From Chthonomonadales bacterium (GTDB lineage Bacteria > Armatimonadota > Chthonomonadetes > Chthonomonadales > CAJBBX01), in assembly GCA_027459625.1 (NCBI GenBank), contig DAIDHP010000025.1:1-56558 (forward strand): 56,558 bases of DNA, in the 5' to 3' direction. Positions 1-8,700 of this stretch are shown piece after piece (the stretch's first letter is position 1; each line of letters opens with the position of its first letter). The position numbers and the translations under genes were made by a program. The notes under the pieces are model-generated. The model was not told where the DNA came from. It saw only the letters and a program-made list of their open reading frames with translations, and did not search any database.

Positions 1-51
1 CATATTACGGTGTGTGAAGCGAAGCAGACTAAGAAAGCGAATCGTCAAAAC

Positions 52-108
52 TCAAAAAATACTCAGCGTTTCTCCGCTCCTCAGCGTACTCCGCGTTGAG
101 CCGTTATA
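52..108 (-). repeat. Partial copy of the dispersed inverted-repeat element (copy D)
   Basis: Read on the minus strand this carries the same arm (AACGGCTCAACGCGGAG, then a GCGGAGAAACGC stretch) that begins the intergenic elements near 23.4, 24.6 and 26.2 kb. Only one arm is recognisable; the rest may be diverged or lie beyond the window edge. It ends about 9 bp before the start codon of the first gene, so that gene's leader is made largely of repeat. Confidence 0.6.
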
Positions 109-117
109 AAGAAAAAA

Positions 118-1365
118 ATGAACAACGACATAGCCATTTCGGTACGGAACTTATCCAAAGCCTACAACATCGCGCATAACGCCGAGAAGCACACCATGCT
201 CTCGGAGGCGATCATGCAAACTCTTCGCCACCCCCTGCGCCGACAGGAGAAAGAGACCTTCTGGGCGCTGAAGGACATCAACTTCGACATCAAAAAGGGC
301 GACGTGGTGGGCATCATCGGCAGGAACGGCGCCGGCAAATCCACCCTCCTGAAGGTGCTCTCCCGCATCACGGAGCCCACCACCGGCGAGATACGCCTCT
401 ACGGCAGGGTGGGCAGCCTGCTCGAAGTGGGCACCGGCTTCCATCCGGAGCTGACAGGCAGGGAGAACATCTATCTGAACGGCGCGATTCTGGGCATGCG
501 GCGCAGAGAGATAGACCGCCATTTCGATGAGATCGTGGATTTCGCCGGGGTGGAGAAGTTCCTGGACACACCCGTGAAGCGCTACTCCAGCGGGATGTAC
601 GTGCGTTTGGCGTTCGCCGTGGCGGCGCACCTGAACCCGGAGATACTGATCGTGGACGAGGTGCTCTCCGTGGGCGACGCGGAGTTCCAGAAGAAATGCC
701 TTGGAAAGATGGGCGAAGTTGCGAAAGCAGGAAGAACGGTTTTATTGGTAAGTCATAATATGGCTGCGGTTAGACAATTATGTAAATACAGCATACTAAT
801 CGTAAATGGTTCAATTGAAGCATATGACAATTCCTTTGACGTTGTGAATACATATTTTAATACACACATTAATAACACAAACGGCAAATTAGTATGGAAT
901 GATATTGATATAGCTCCTGAATCTGATGTTCTTAAATTAATATCAATAGAAATTAAAGATTTAAATGGAAATATTAGCAATCAACGCCCAATTGATGAAC
1001 AGACCTTAATAGAATTAAAATATTTATATTATGAAGATGTTAACAATGCACGAATTGTAATTGAAATTATCTCATTTGATGGTACCATAATATTTCAAAC
1101 TGGTCCAGAAGATATTCATGTAAATGATTTTATAATTAAAAAGGGTATTTATAAATCAACTTGTTTAATACCTGCAAATTTTCTGAATACAGGAGACTAT
1201 TATCTAAATGTTGTTGCGCACATCCCCAATAAACGATTTATTTTAAATGGTAATATAAGAATGAAATTTAATATTTTACAAAGCATAGATATAGGTGGTT
1301 ATGGAAAAAGGCCCGGATGGATTAGACCAATTCTAAATTGGAATGTAAAACAGATACAAGAATAA
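118..1365 (+). CDS. Wzt-type ABC transporter ATP-binding protein for polysaccharide export
   Basis: This is the cytoplasmic ATPase that would energise export of a finished, lipid-linked surface polysaccharide through a Wzm-type permease. The permease is not in the window and would be expected just upstream. Visible motifs are Walker A GRNGAGKS (residues 68-75), the ABC signature YSSGM (156-160), Walker B ILIVDE (176-181) and the switch histidine H213. Residues from about 250 to 415 form a separate C-terminal domain of the Wzt type, which in known systems recognises the glycan terminus. The first ~600 bp are GC-rich and the rest is abruptly AT-rich, the change falling near 718-745 just before the H-loop, so the recognition domain looks exchanged. 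The 415 aa length is normal for the family. Confidence 0.9.
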   Translation: MNNDIAISVRNLSKAYNIAHNAEKHTMLSEAIMQTLRHPLRRQEKETFWALKDINFDIKKGDVVGIIGRNGAGKSTLLKVLSRITEPTTGEIRLYGRVGSLLEVGTGFHPELTGRENIYLNGAILGMRRREIDRHFDEIVDFAGVEKFLDTPVKRYSSGMYVRLAFAVAAHLNPEILIVDEVLSVGDAEFQKKCLGKMGEVAKAGRTVLLVSHNMAAVRQLCKYSILIVNGSIEAYDNSFDVVNTYFNTHINNTNGKLVWNDIDIAPESDVLKLISIEIKDLNGNISNQRPIDEQTLIELKYLYYEDVNNARIVIEIISFDGTIIFQTGPEDIHVNDFIIKKGIYKSTCLIPANFLNTGDYYLNVVAHIPNKRFILNGNIRMKFNILQSIDIGGYGKRPGWIRPILNWNVKQIQE

Positions 1366-1370
1366 AAAAA

Positions 1371-2231
1371 ATGAAAACATATGAAGATGCGGTCTTATGG
1401 ATGAGAAGTCAGGAAAGATACAGTAAAGATGTATTACTAAATTATTTTGATGAAGATATTAATTTAGCGGTTATAAGGTTTGAGGCAAGTGAGGAATTCA
1501 TTTCTGTAAAAAGACATTTAGGTTTAAATAAAAATAAGGCTAAATTAAAAATACTCGATATGGGCTCCGGGCATGGAATTGCATCATATGCTTTCTCCAA
1601 ATTAGGGCATGATGTTATTAGCGTCGATCCATCTAGGAGTAACGTCTCAGGATTAGGCGCAGTTAATAAAATCAAGAATGATATTCATCTACCGATATAC
1701 CCGATTCAAGCTTATGCGGAATCATTACCATTAAAAGATAATTATTTTGATATTGTATATGCGAGGCAATGCCTGCATCACTTCAAAAACTTGAATAAAG
1801 GCGTAAATGAATGTCACAGAGTATTGCGAGAAAATGGATTGTTTTTCGCAACTAGAGAGCATGTGATATCAGATAACAACCAATTAAAATTATTTTTAGA
1901 TAATCATATATTTCACCAAATACATAAAGGAGAAATGGCTTATACTGAAGGTGAATATAAAGACGCACTCATAAATAATGGATTTAAAATTATTAAACAT
2001 TTAAAATCTTATGATGATGTTATAAATTATTATCCAAAAACAACTGAAGACATCCATAAAATAATATATTTCAAATTTACAATGGGCCGTATTTACAAAA
2101 TATCCACCTTGTTTAAAATATGGAATATATGTAAATATTTATCAAAGTTTACATGTAATGGGAAAAATTCACTTTCTAATAGGGACAATAATCCTGGAAG
2201 AATGAATTCATTCCTTGCAATTCATGAATAG
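1371..2231 (+). CDS. SAM-dependent methyltransferase (class I, Methyltransf_11 type)
   Basis: A 286-residue protein with the class I SAM-binding motif ILDMGSGHG (61-69), an acidic SVDPS strand end and a YARQCLHHF post-motif region. It probably methylates a sugar or a glycan end in the polysaccharide encoded here. In Wzt-dependent pathways a terminal methyl group can act as the export signal, and this gene follows the Wzt-like gene after 5 bp, so that role is attractive but inferred. The ATG at 1371 is chosen because it follows the upstream stop codon directly; an upstream in-frame start at 1338 would overlap the Wzt gene. The whole gene is AT-rich, like the 3' half of its neighbour. Confidence 0.8.
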   Translation: MKTYEDAVLWMRSQERYSKDVLLNYFDEDINLAVIRFEASEEFISVKRHLGLNKNKAKLKILDMGSGHGIASYAFSKLGHDVISVDPSRSNVSGLGAVNKIKNDIHLPIYPIQAYAESLPLKDNYFDIVYARQCLHHFKNLNKGVNECHRVLRENGLFFATREHVISDNNQLKLFLDNHIFHQIHKGEMAYTEGEYKDALINNGFKIIKHLKSYDDVINYYPKTTEDIHKIIYFKFTMGRIYKISTLFKIWNICKYLSKFTCNGKNSLSNRDNNPGRMNSFLAIHE

Positions 2232-2323
2232 TATGGATAAATAATAAATGTACTTATAATTCACGACTTTTTTATATTAGTTGATAATTGATTAAAAACC
2301 ATAATATGATAAGGTTATAAATA

Positions 2324-3226
2324 ATGATTATTCATAGTAGAGTTCCAGTTAGGATTGATTTCGCAGGAGCGTGGACGGATGTAAAAATCTTTGCCGACGG
2401 AGCCGGAGGGGCAGTGGTAAACGCTGCAATTGACAAATATGTCGAGGGAAGATTGGAGATACGTGAGAACAATAAATCTCTTAAGGATAACTTGGAGGGT
2501 ATTAATGTTTCGTATCATAGTCAGCTACCTGCGGGTTCGGGTCTCGGAACATCCTCAGCATTGAATGTTTGCTGGCTTAGTCTTGTACAGTCACAAATTC
2601 ATCCATCAGCGGAATATAGGGAGCAAGTCGCGGAGCTTGCGTTCAATCTAGAAGAAATGCTTGGCATTTTGGGAGGTAAGCAGGATCAGTATGCTTCCGC
2701 GCTGGGGGGGATTAACTATTTAGAATTCGGCACAAACGTTAAGGTAGAGCCTCTAAACTTGACAACATGTATGATTGATGCCATGGAATGTTCTTTAACG
2801 CTATGTTATACTGGTAAATCGCGGCTTTCGAGTAGTATACATGAGAATGTTTGGAGTGCGTTCCGGCAAGGAAATCCCGCTACAGTTAACGCACTTTATT
2901 CCTTACGTGCAGGAGCAATGCAGATGCGTTTAGCATTACTCGACGATAAAATTGAGGAGTTCGGTAAATTGATCGGAGATAGTTGGACCCATCAAAAAGC
3001 GCTTGACACATCAGTTACGAATAATCAAATTGAAGAGTTATTCAAAATAGCAAAATTGGCGGGCGCTAAATATGGAAAGGCATGTGGCGCGGGCGGTGGG
3101 GGATGTTTGCTTTTCTTCAGCGACCCTGATAGGAAAGTATTTGTCGAACGCGCCTTGAAATCCTCTGGAGTTCGTGTCATTCCATTTAGTTTCGAGAACA
3201 CCGGGCTAAGTTTATCTGTGGAATAA
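2324..3226 (+). CDS. GHMP-family sugar kinase (heptose-7-phosphate kinase / fucokinase-like)
   Basis: A 300-residue small-molecule kinase. The N-terminus SRVPVRIDFAGAWTDV matches the sugar-binding start of HddA and fucokinase-like GHMP kinases, PAGSGLGTSSAL (69-80) is the phosphate-binding loop, and GKACGAGGGGCLLFF near residues 248-262 is the C-terminal GHMP glycine motif. It probably phosphorylates a sugar that becomes a nucleotide-activated precursor for the polysaccharide. The usual partners for ADP/GDP-heptose (isomerase, phosphatase, nucleotidyltransferase) are not in this window, so the substrate stays open. Composition is intermediate, less AT-rich than the flanking genes. Confidence 0.82.
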   Translation: MIIHSRVPVRIDFAGAWTDVKIFADGAGGAVVNAAIDKYVEGRLEIRENNKSLKDNLEGINVSYHSQLPAGSGLGTSSALNVCWLSLVQSQIHPSAEYREQVAELAFNLEEMLGILGGKQDQYASALGGINYLEFGTNVKVEPLNLTTCMIDAMECSLTLCYTGKSRLSSSIHENVWSAFRQGNPATVNALYSLRAGAMQMRLALLDDKIEEFGKLIGDSWTHQKALDTSVTNNQIEELFKIAKLAGAKYGKACGAGGGGCLLFFSDPDRKVFVERALKSSGVRVIPFSFENTGLSLSVE

Positions 3227-3335
3227 TATCTTTGTTTTCAAAGTAGGTAGATATATAATAATAAATATCAGTATGACATATAAAACAAATATGAAATTAT
3301 ATGATTAAGATATTGATTAATGCGAAATATAAGAG

Positions 3336-4445
3336 ATGAAAATATTATTTGATGGTTATATTTACAACGTTCAAAAAGAAGGTGGAATATCGCGTTATTT
3401 TACCAACATTATAGAACGACTACCTGATGATTGCCAACCAACTGTCCTTGTTAAGAAACAAAATGATCGTAATTACCCAAAACATCAGAATATAAATATA
3501 ATAGATTCTATGCCGTATCGTCATGGGCCATACCGATTATCTAATAAAGTAAATAGAATTTTAAGAAGAAATGAGATATCAGGCAAAGCTTATGATATTG
3601 CACATCCCACTTATTATGAACTTAGCATTGAAACACCTATCTCGAATTACAGTTGCCCTGTCGTCGTGACTGTTTACGATTTAATACATGAGATATATCC
3701 TAAATGGCTTGACCAACATGGTTATCATGCACAGCACGTTAGCGATGCATTACAGCGTGCGGACGCAATTATATGCATATCGAATGCAACTCGTCTTGAA
3801 CTGATTAAATATTATCCATTTGTAGAGAAAAAATGCAATGTAATACACCTTGCAGGTACATTATCTCTACCGTCCAAAATAGATCACAATCAAATAAGCG
3901 ATCCCTATATCTTGTATGTTGGAGGACGAGCATCTTATAAAAATTTCGCTCGCTTATTGAAAGCTTATTCTTATGTAAAGGAACAATGGAAGGATTTAAA
4001 ACTTTATATTGTTGGCCCTCAATTTAACGATACTGAATATGGTTATCTTGATTCTGAGGCAGTTAGTGATAGTATAATTCATATGGGAAATGTAAATGAT
4101 AATACACTAGCTTCGCTTTATTATTCCGCGACAGCTTTCGTATATCCTTCATTATATGAAGGATTTGGCATCCCTCCTTTGGAAGCGATGTCTTGCGGGG
4201 GTTTAGTACTTGCATCTAATACTTCAAGCATTCCAGAAGTTGTTGGAGAAGCTGCAATACTCTTTGATCCGAAATCAATTGATAATATGGTTGAAACAAT
4301 ACTTTCGTTAAAAGATATGTCGGATGCAACAAGAGCGCATTACATTCAAAAAGGCAAAGAAAGGGCTTTAATGTTTTCCTGGGAACGGACTGCTGAACAC
4401 ACATTGGATATATATCGCCAGATTGCATCTTGTGGAACGAGATAA
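3336..4445 (+). CDS. Glycosyltransferase family 4 (GT-B, mannosyltransferase-like)
   Basis: A 369-residue GT-B enzyme. The N-terminus MKILFDGYIYNVQKEGGISRY has the acceptor-domain GGISRY loop. The C-terminal half has YVGGRASYKNFARLLKAY and the donor-binding motif PSLYEGFGIPPLEAMSCGG, including the EX7E-type glutamates, typical of GT4 enzymes that use GDP-mannose or a related donor. It would act at the cytoplasmic face of the inner membrane on the undecaprenyl-linked glycan. The sugar cannot be read from sequence. The gene is uniformly AT-rich and appears intact. Confidence 0.85.
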   Translation: MKILFDGYIYNVQKEGGISRYFTNIIERLPDDCQPTVLVKKQNDRNYPKHQNINIIDSMPYRHGPYRLSNKVNRILRRNEISGKAYDIAHPTYYELSIETPISNYSCPVVVTVYDLIHEIYPKWLDQHGYHAQHVSDALQRADAIICISNATRLELIKYYPFVEKKCNVIHLAGTLSLPSKIDHNQISDPYILYVGGRASYKNFARLLKAYSYVKEQWKDLKLYIVGPQFNDTEYGYLDSEAVSDSIIHMGNVNDNTLASLYYSATAFVYPSLYEGFGIPPLEAMSCGGLVLASNTSSIPEVVGEAAILFDPKSIDNMVETILSLKDMSDATRAHYIQKGKERALMFSWERTAEHTLDIYRQIASCGTR

Positions 4446-4809
4446 CATAATTACAAACTGCGTACAAACCCATATAGACCCTTATCAATATTCGGATAGG
4501 ATTATTCTTTACGCCCTACACCTGCGTTATCTGTATCTGGAAATCATTATTTTTGTAGATCGCAGACTCAACTAACGGAGTATTAAGATTATACGAACGA
4601 AAGTATAAAAATAGACTGTCAAGAGGCAAGCGGAAAAAATATTGTGCATAAAAGTTATCAATATGGACGTAATCTATACAAATGATGGATAATACATATA
4701 GAAAGCTATTCACGCGCTACAAATCTATTAATTCTGTAATGAGATCGCTAGTAATCTTTCTCATATATCGTAGATCTTGCATAGCACTAATTATAGTTGC
4801 ATCTATACT
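4446..4809 (+). other. AT-rich intergenic stretch, no gene seen
   Basis: About 360 bp of AT-rich sequence between an intact GT4 gene and a truncated GT2. No reading frame here has a recognisable domain, codon pattern or ribosome-binding site. It may be remnant sequence from an earlier cluster gene. Confidence 0.5.
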
Positions 4810-5036
4810 ATGAATACATCTATGAACGACACCCTAAAATCAGCATCGTCACCCCCTCCTACAACCAAGCGGAGTATCTGGAGAAGACCATCCTCTCCGT
4901 CCTCAACCAACGCTACCCCAACTTGGAATACACCATCGTGGATGGAGACAGCACGGACGGGAGCGTGGATATCATCATCCGGAAATATGAGGATAGGCCA
5001 GCATGGTGGGTGGGTAAGAGGGATGGGGGGCACGGC
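4810..5036 (+). pseudogene. Glycosyltransferase family 2, N-terminal fragment (frameshifted and truncated)
   Basis: Encodes only the first ~70 residues of a GT2 (GT-A) enzyme: [18 protein letters not shown], then an [14 protein letters not shown] nucleotide-binding segment. The ATGs at 4810 and 4822 start in a different frame (MNTSMNDT). One missing C in the ACCCT run near 4834-4838 would restore the [12 protein letters not shown] reading seen in related starts. Homology stops at about 5030-5036, in the KRDGG motif, exactly where the REP-like repeat nest begins. The intact GT2 at 6298 has a closely similar N-terminus. The piece is GC-rich in an AT-rich setting. It is non-functional as read. 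Confidence 0.85.
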
Positions 5037-5415
5037 ACTAAAGTGACCGTGCGACGAAAACGAAACCCACTATGGAGGGTTGTGGGTGGTTCAATCCCCG
5101 AAGGGGATTTTGTGTGAAATAGCACGGGATTTTAATCCCGTGCGGCGTATGGATATAGGGGATGTTCGGCATCGCATGGAAATATCAACGCATGCCGGTA
5201 AGACGCACGGCAATAAATTGACCGTGCTAGGTTATACGAAACCCTCTATGGAGGGTTGTGGATGCTTTCAATCCCCGAAGGGGATTTTGTAATGATAGCT
5301 CGGGATTTTAATCCCGTGCCCGTGCAACGAAAAAGAAACCCTCTATGGAGGGTTGTGGATGCATCAATCCCCGGAGGGGATTTTGTGTGGAATAGCACGG
5401 AATTTGAATCCCGTG
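5027..5415 (+). repeat. REP-like palindrome nest, left of the transposase
   Basis: Three tandem, diverged copies of a ~100 bp unit lie at about 5027-5143, 5202-5319 and 5320-5415. Each complete unit holds four short hairpins in order: GCACGG...CCGTGC, CCCTCTATGGAGGG, AATCCCC...GGGGATT, and CACGGGAT...ATCCCGTG. A linker of about 60 bp (5144-5201) separates the first two units. Partner copies follow the transposase gene, as expected for REP elements mobilised by a RAYT. Confidence 0.8.
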
Positions 5416-5492
5416 AATTTGAATCCCATGAATATGAATATCGTGGATTTTTATCCGGTGAATATGGAATGAATTCCAATGTGGAGGTCGAG

Positions 5493-5909
5493 ATGCCATC
5501 CTCAAAATCATGCGTTTATATACATTATGTTTGGGCGACACATTTGAGATATCCATACATGAACGAAGAGATTCGGTTGCATATTTATGAATCAATCGCC
5601 CATTCGTGCAATGATATGGAATGCCATTTGGTCGAAATTGGAGGAACGGAGGATCATGTTCACGTTCTCGTTAGAATCAATCCTACCGCCACCATCGCAA
5701 ATCTGGCCAAACGCATGAAAGGTGCGTCATCCCATCTCATTACGCACGCTTTGCATCCAAATTCCAATTTCAAATGGCAGGAATCCTATGCGGCGTTTAG
5801 CGTGGATTATCATCATCACGAGGAGTTGATATCATATATTAAAAACCAACGCCAGCACCATGTTGCGAGAAATTTCCGCTCGGAATGGGAATACGAGGAT
5901 GATGAATGA
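5493..5909 (+). CDS. IS200/RAYT-like Y1 (HUH) transposase
   Basis: A 138-residue Y1-type transposase that cuts and rejoins single-stranded DNA at hairpins. It has the HUH motif DHVHVLV (His55, His57) and a candidate nucleophile Tyr115 in SYIKNQ, followed by the QHH element. The start at 5493 has a GGAGG ribosome-binding site 5-10 bases upstream; an upstream in-frame extension is repeat-derived and unlikely to be coding. The gene is flanked on both sides by REP-like palindromes rather than single IS ends, which suits a REP-associated tyrosine transposase more than a simple IS200. The frame is intact, so it may still be active. Confidence 0.85.
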   Translation: MPSSKSCVYIHYVWATHLRYPYMNEEIRLHIYESIAHSCNDMECHLVEIGGTEDHVHVLVRINPTATIANLAKRMKGASSHLITHALHPNSNFKWQESYAAFSVDYHHHEELISYIKNQRQHHVARNFRSEWEYEDDE

Positions 5910-5911
5910 TG

Positions 5912-6236
5912 GGGCGCACGGCACTAAAGTGACCGTGCTAGGTTATACGAAACCCTCTGTGGAGGGTTGTGGATGCATCAATCCCCGGAGAGGGATTTTG
6001 TGATCGTAGCACGGGATTTGAATCCCGTGGGTATTAATCCCTAGTGGCGTATGGGTATTGGGGATGTTCGGCATCGCATGGAAATATCAACGCACGCCGA
6101 TAAGACGCACGGCAATAAATTGACCGTGCTAGGTTATATGAAACCCTCTATCAAGGGTTGTGGATACGTCAATCCCCGGAGGGGATTTTGTGGTCGCAGC
6201 AAGAGATTTTAATCCCGTGTTCAGGGATATTGACAA
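5912..6236 (+). repeat. REP-like palindrome nest, right of the transposase
   Basis: Two further copies of the four-hairpin unit (about 5912-6029 and 6103-6219), the last with a degraded final palindrome. The stretch 6030-6190 closely repeats 5135-5290, including the GGGGATGTTCGGCATCGCAT linker, giving a ~155 bp direct repeat flanking the transposase gene. Confidence 0.8.
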
Positions 6237-6297
6237 TGGATTAAAATACCGTGCCATGAAACCCTTGCACATTGGATATTGGCATGGCAAATAAAAT

Positions 6298-7248
6298 ATG
6301 GATCAAACAATGAGCGAATACCCAAAAATCAGCATCGTCACTCCATCATACAATCAGGCGGAATATCTGGAGGAGACAATTCAATCCGTTCTCAGCCAGC
6401 GTTATCCCAACCTCGAATATATCATCGTGGATGGGGGCAGCACGGACGGAAGCGTGGATATCATCCGCAAATACGAAAACCGGCTGGCGTGGTGGTGTAG
6501 CGAAAAGGACGACGGGCAACCTAACGCAATAAATAAAGGATTCAGCAGATCTACAGGAGATATCATTGCTTTTATAAATAGCGATGATCTTTATTTACCG
6601 GGTGCATTTAAATCTGTTATCGATGGATTTAAGAATAATAGTGTCAATAAATGGGTTGTTGGATCGACAATAATTTTTGGGGTTGGTTATGAAACTAAAA
6701 TATGGAGCCCAATATATCCTTTAAATGATGCCATATGGTTAAGAAAAAATATATTACCGCAGCAATCTGTTTTTATGCGTAGAGAGGTCTATGACAAATT
6801 CGGGACCTTTGATGAAAGATTTCATTATTGTTTTGACTATGAATATTGGCTACGTTTAATATCGAGCGGGTTAAAGTATAACATATTAAATACTCCTTTA
6901 GCCGCATTTCGAATGCATAGACTCAGTAAAACTATATCTCAAACAAATGAATTTTATAATAACGATGTAATTATCAAAAATATATATAAAAATATATTTC
7001 CTAAAAACCTACTTATAAAATATGAAATAGATCGTAAAGTATCATTGGCATATAATGAATCGATCAATTATGATTTTAAAAATGCGAAAGCACATTGGAG
7101 TGAAATATTACATCAGGCTCCGTTTAATATGATTAATATTCATATATTATTTTATTATACAATGACTATTATTCCACATAAAATAGGCAGAATCATAATT
7201 AAATATGTAAATTATTGTCGAAATAATAAAAATAATATTAACTTATAA
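6298..7248 (+). CDS. Glycosyltransferase family 2 (mosaic gene)
   Basis: A 316-residue GT-A enzyme. The N-terminal nucleotide-sugar fold reads [32 protein letters not shown], then the DXD-type FINSDD near residue 95, and a conserved FDYEYWLRL near 180. It would transfer one sugar to the growing lipid-linked glycan in the cytoplasm. The first ~230 bp are GC-rich; from about 6530, right after the EKDDGQPNAINKG motif, the gene becomes very AT-rich. The broken GT2 at 4810 ends at the equivalent codon, so this position looks like a recombination joint. The start at 6298 is the first in-frame ATG; 6310 is an alternative. Confidence 0.87.
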   Translation: MDQTMSEYPKISIVTPSYNQAEYLEETIQSVLSQRYPNLEYIIVDGGSTDGSVDIIRKYENRLAWWCSEKDDGQPNAINKGFSRSTGDIIAFINSDDLYLPGAFKSVIDGFKNNSVNKWVVGSTIIFGVGYETKIWSPIYPLNDAIWLRKNILPQQSVFMRREVYDKFGTFDERFHYCFDYEYWLRLISSGLKYNILNTPLAAFRMHRLSKTISQTNEFYNNDVIIKNIYKNIFPKNLLIKYEIDRKVSLAYNESINYDFKNAKAHWSEILHQAPFNMINIHILFYYTMTIIPHKIGRIIIKYVNYCRNNKNNINL

Positions 7249-7290
7249 ACATTTACAACAATTAGTATGATGAATAGATGAGGTCGTATT

Positions 7291-8613
7291 ATGAAAAAAG
7301 TGAATAATGATGTTGAACATAAATTCAATATTATGCAAATATCTCAAGCGGATAAAGGAGGAGGCGCTGAAAAATGTGCGTTTTCTTTGCATAATGAATA
7401 TATAAAACAAGGTTATAAATCGTATTTAGTTGTTGGAGAAAAAAAAACCAATGTTAAAAATATAATATCTTTAAGAAATAAAAATATCAATATAAAAATC
7501 AAAAATTACACTTCAAAATTATTACATATTATAAATAAAAAATTCAATCCAGATACAAACTCACGTTACAATTTTGATTCAACAACATATCGCAAATCAA
7601 ATTTAATCTTAAAAATATCTTCAGTCCATCCTTCAATAATTCATTGTCATAATTTGCATGGCAGATATTTTGATATAGAATCAATTCCGGAATTGAGTAA
7701 GAAAGTCCCAATGATATTAAATTTACATGATGAATGGACGATTACTGGACATTGTGCTTATCCGTGCACATGTGATCAATGGAAAAATGGGTGCGGCCAA
7801 TGTCCTGATTTAAATTTATATCCTCCTATAGATATTGATATAACAGATGTTGAAAATAGAAGAAAAAAAAATATATATCATAACAGCAGATTATACATTA
7901 CCCTTCCATCAAAATGGTTATTATCGTGCATAAATGAATCGATATTAGAATATGTAATGTATTCATTAATTCCATATGGCATTGATCTAAAGATGTATCA
8001 GCAAGGAGATAAGCTACAAGCAAGAAGAATGTTGAATTTACCTTCAGATTGTAACATAATATTGTTCAGTGCGCACAGTATATATAAAAATAAACGATCA
8101 ATGGAAAATGCCGTAATGGAATATATATCATCTAGCAATCAATATTGTATGGGAATTTGCTTGGGTGTCAAACAAGACGATATAATATTTCCTAATGGGC
8201 GAATAAAATATATTGGTAAAATAAACGACGAAATATTAATGTCAAGATATTATAAGGCTACTGATATATATCTTCACATAGCGATTGCTGATAATTTACC
8301 TTTTTCTATAATTGAAGCCATGGCATCAGGCGCAGCAGTTATAGCATCATCAACAGGCGGTATTCCTGAATTAATTGATAATGATATAAATGGAATTCTA
8401 ATTCCTCATAATGATTACCATTATGCTACTTATGCTATTTCAAATCTATTAACGAATCCACAAAAATTAATTGAATTAGGTAAAAACGCCGAATATTACG
8501 CATTGCTAAATCATGATATGAATATATATACTAATAAAATGCTTAATTATTATTCTGATGTTATAAATGATTGGCAACAATGGAATAAGACTTTACAAAC
8601 TAGCGTCATATAA
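7291..8613 (+). CDS. Glycosyltransferase family 4 (WcaC-like)
   Basis: A 440-residue GT-B glycosyltransferase. The start KFNIMQISQADKGGGAEKCA has the acceptor-site GGAE loop. The segment HCHNLHGRYFDIESIP followed by LHDEWTITGHCAYPC resembles colanic-acid-type GT4 enzymes, with a cysteine cluster CTCDQWKNGCGQC at about 168-181. The donor motif is SIIEAMASGAAVIAS. A GAGGT ribosome-binding site precedes the ATG at 7291. The gene is among the most AT-rich in the window and appears intact. Donor and acceptor are not predictable. Confidence 0.85.
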   Translation: MKKVNNDVEHKFNIMQISQADKGGGAEKCAFSLHNEYIKQGYKSYLVVGEKKTNVKNIISLRNKNINIKIKNYTSKLLHIINKKFNPDTNSRYNFDSTTYRKSNLILKISSVHPSIIHCHNLHGRYFDIESIPELSKKVPMILNLHDEWTITGHCAYPCTCDQWKNGCGQCPDLNLYPPIDIDITDVENRRKKNIYHNSRLYITLPSKWLLSCINESILEYVMYSLIPYGIDLKMYQQGDKLQARRMLNLPSDCNIILFSAHSIYKNKRSMENAVMEYISSSNQYCMGICLGVKQDDIIFPNGRIKYIGKINDEILMSRYYKATDIYLHIAIADNLPFSIIEAMASGAAVIASSTGGIPELIDNDINGILIPHNDYHYATYAISNLLTNPQKLIELGKNAEYYALLNHDMNIYTNKMLNYYSDVINDWQQWNKTLQTSVI

Positions 8614-8700
8614 ATGCTCATAAGATGATACATATATATTCAATTAACATATAATAGAATTCTGTAAATTTTAAAGTTATTTACTATAATAGGAATATAA

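Noticed and set aside
4743-4760. ATCGCTAGTAATC, a word also found near the 3' end of 16S rRNA
   Set aside because: The flanking sequence has no rRNA similarity; a 13-base chance match in AT-rich DNA.
5308-5492. N-terminal extension of the transposase into the repeat nest
   Set aside because: The extra residues translate the palindromes; a ribosome-binding site sits directly before ATG 5493.
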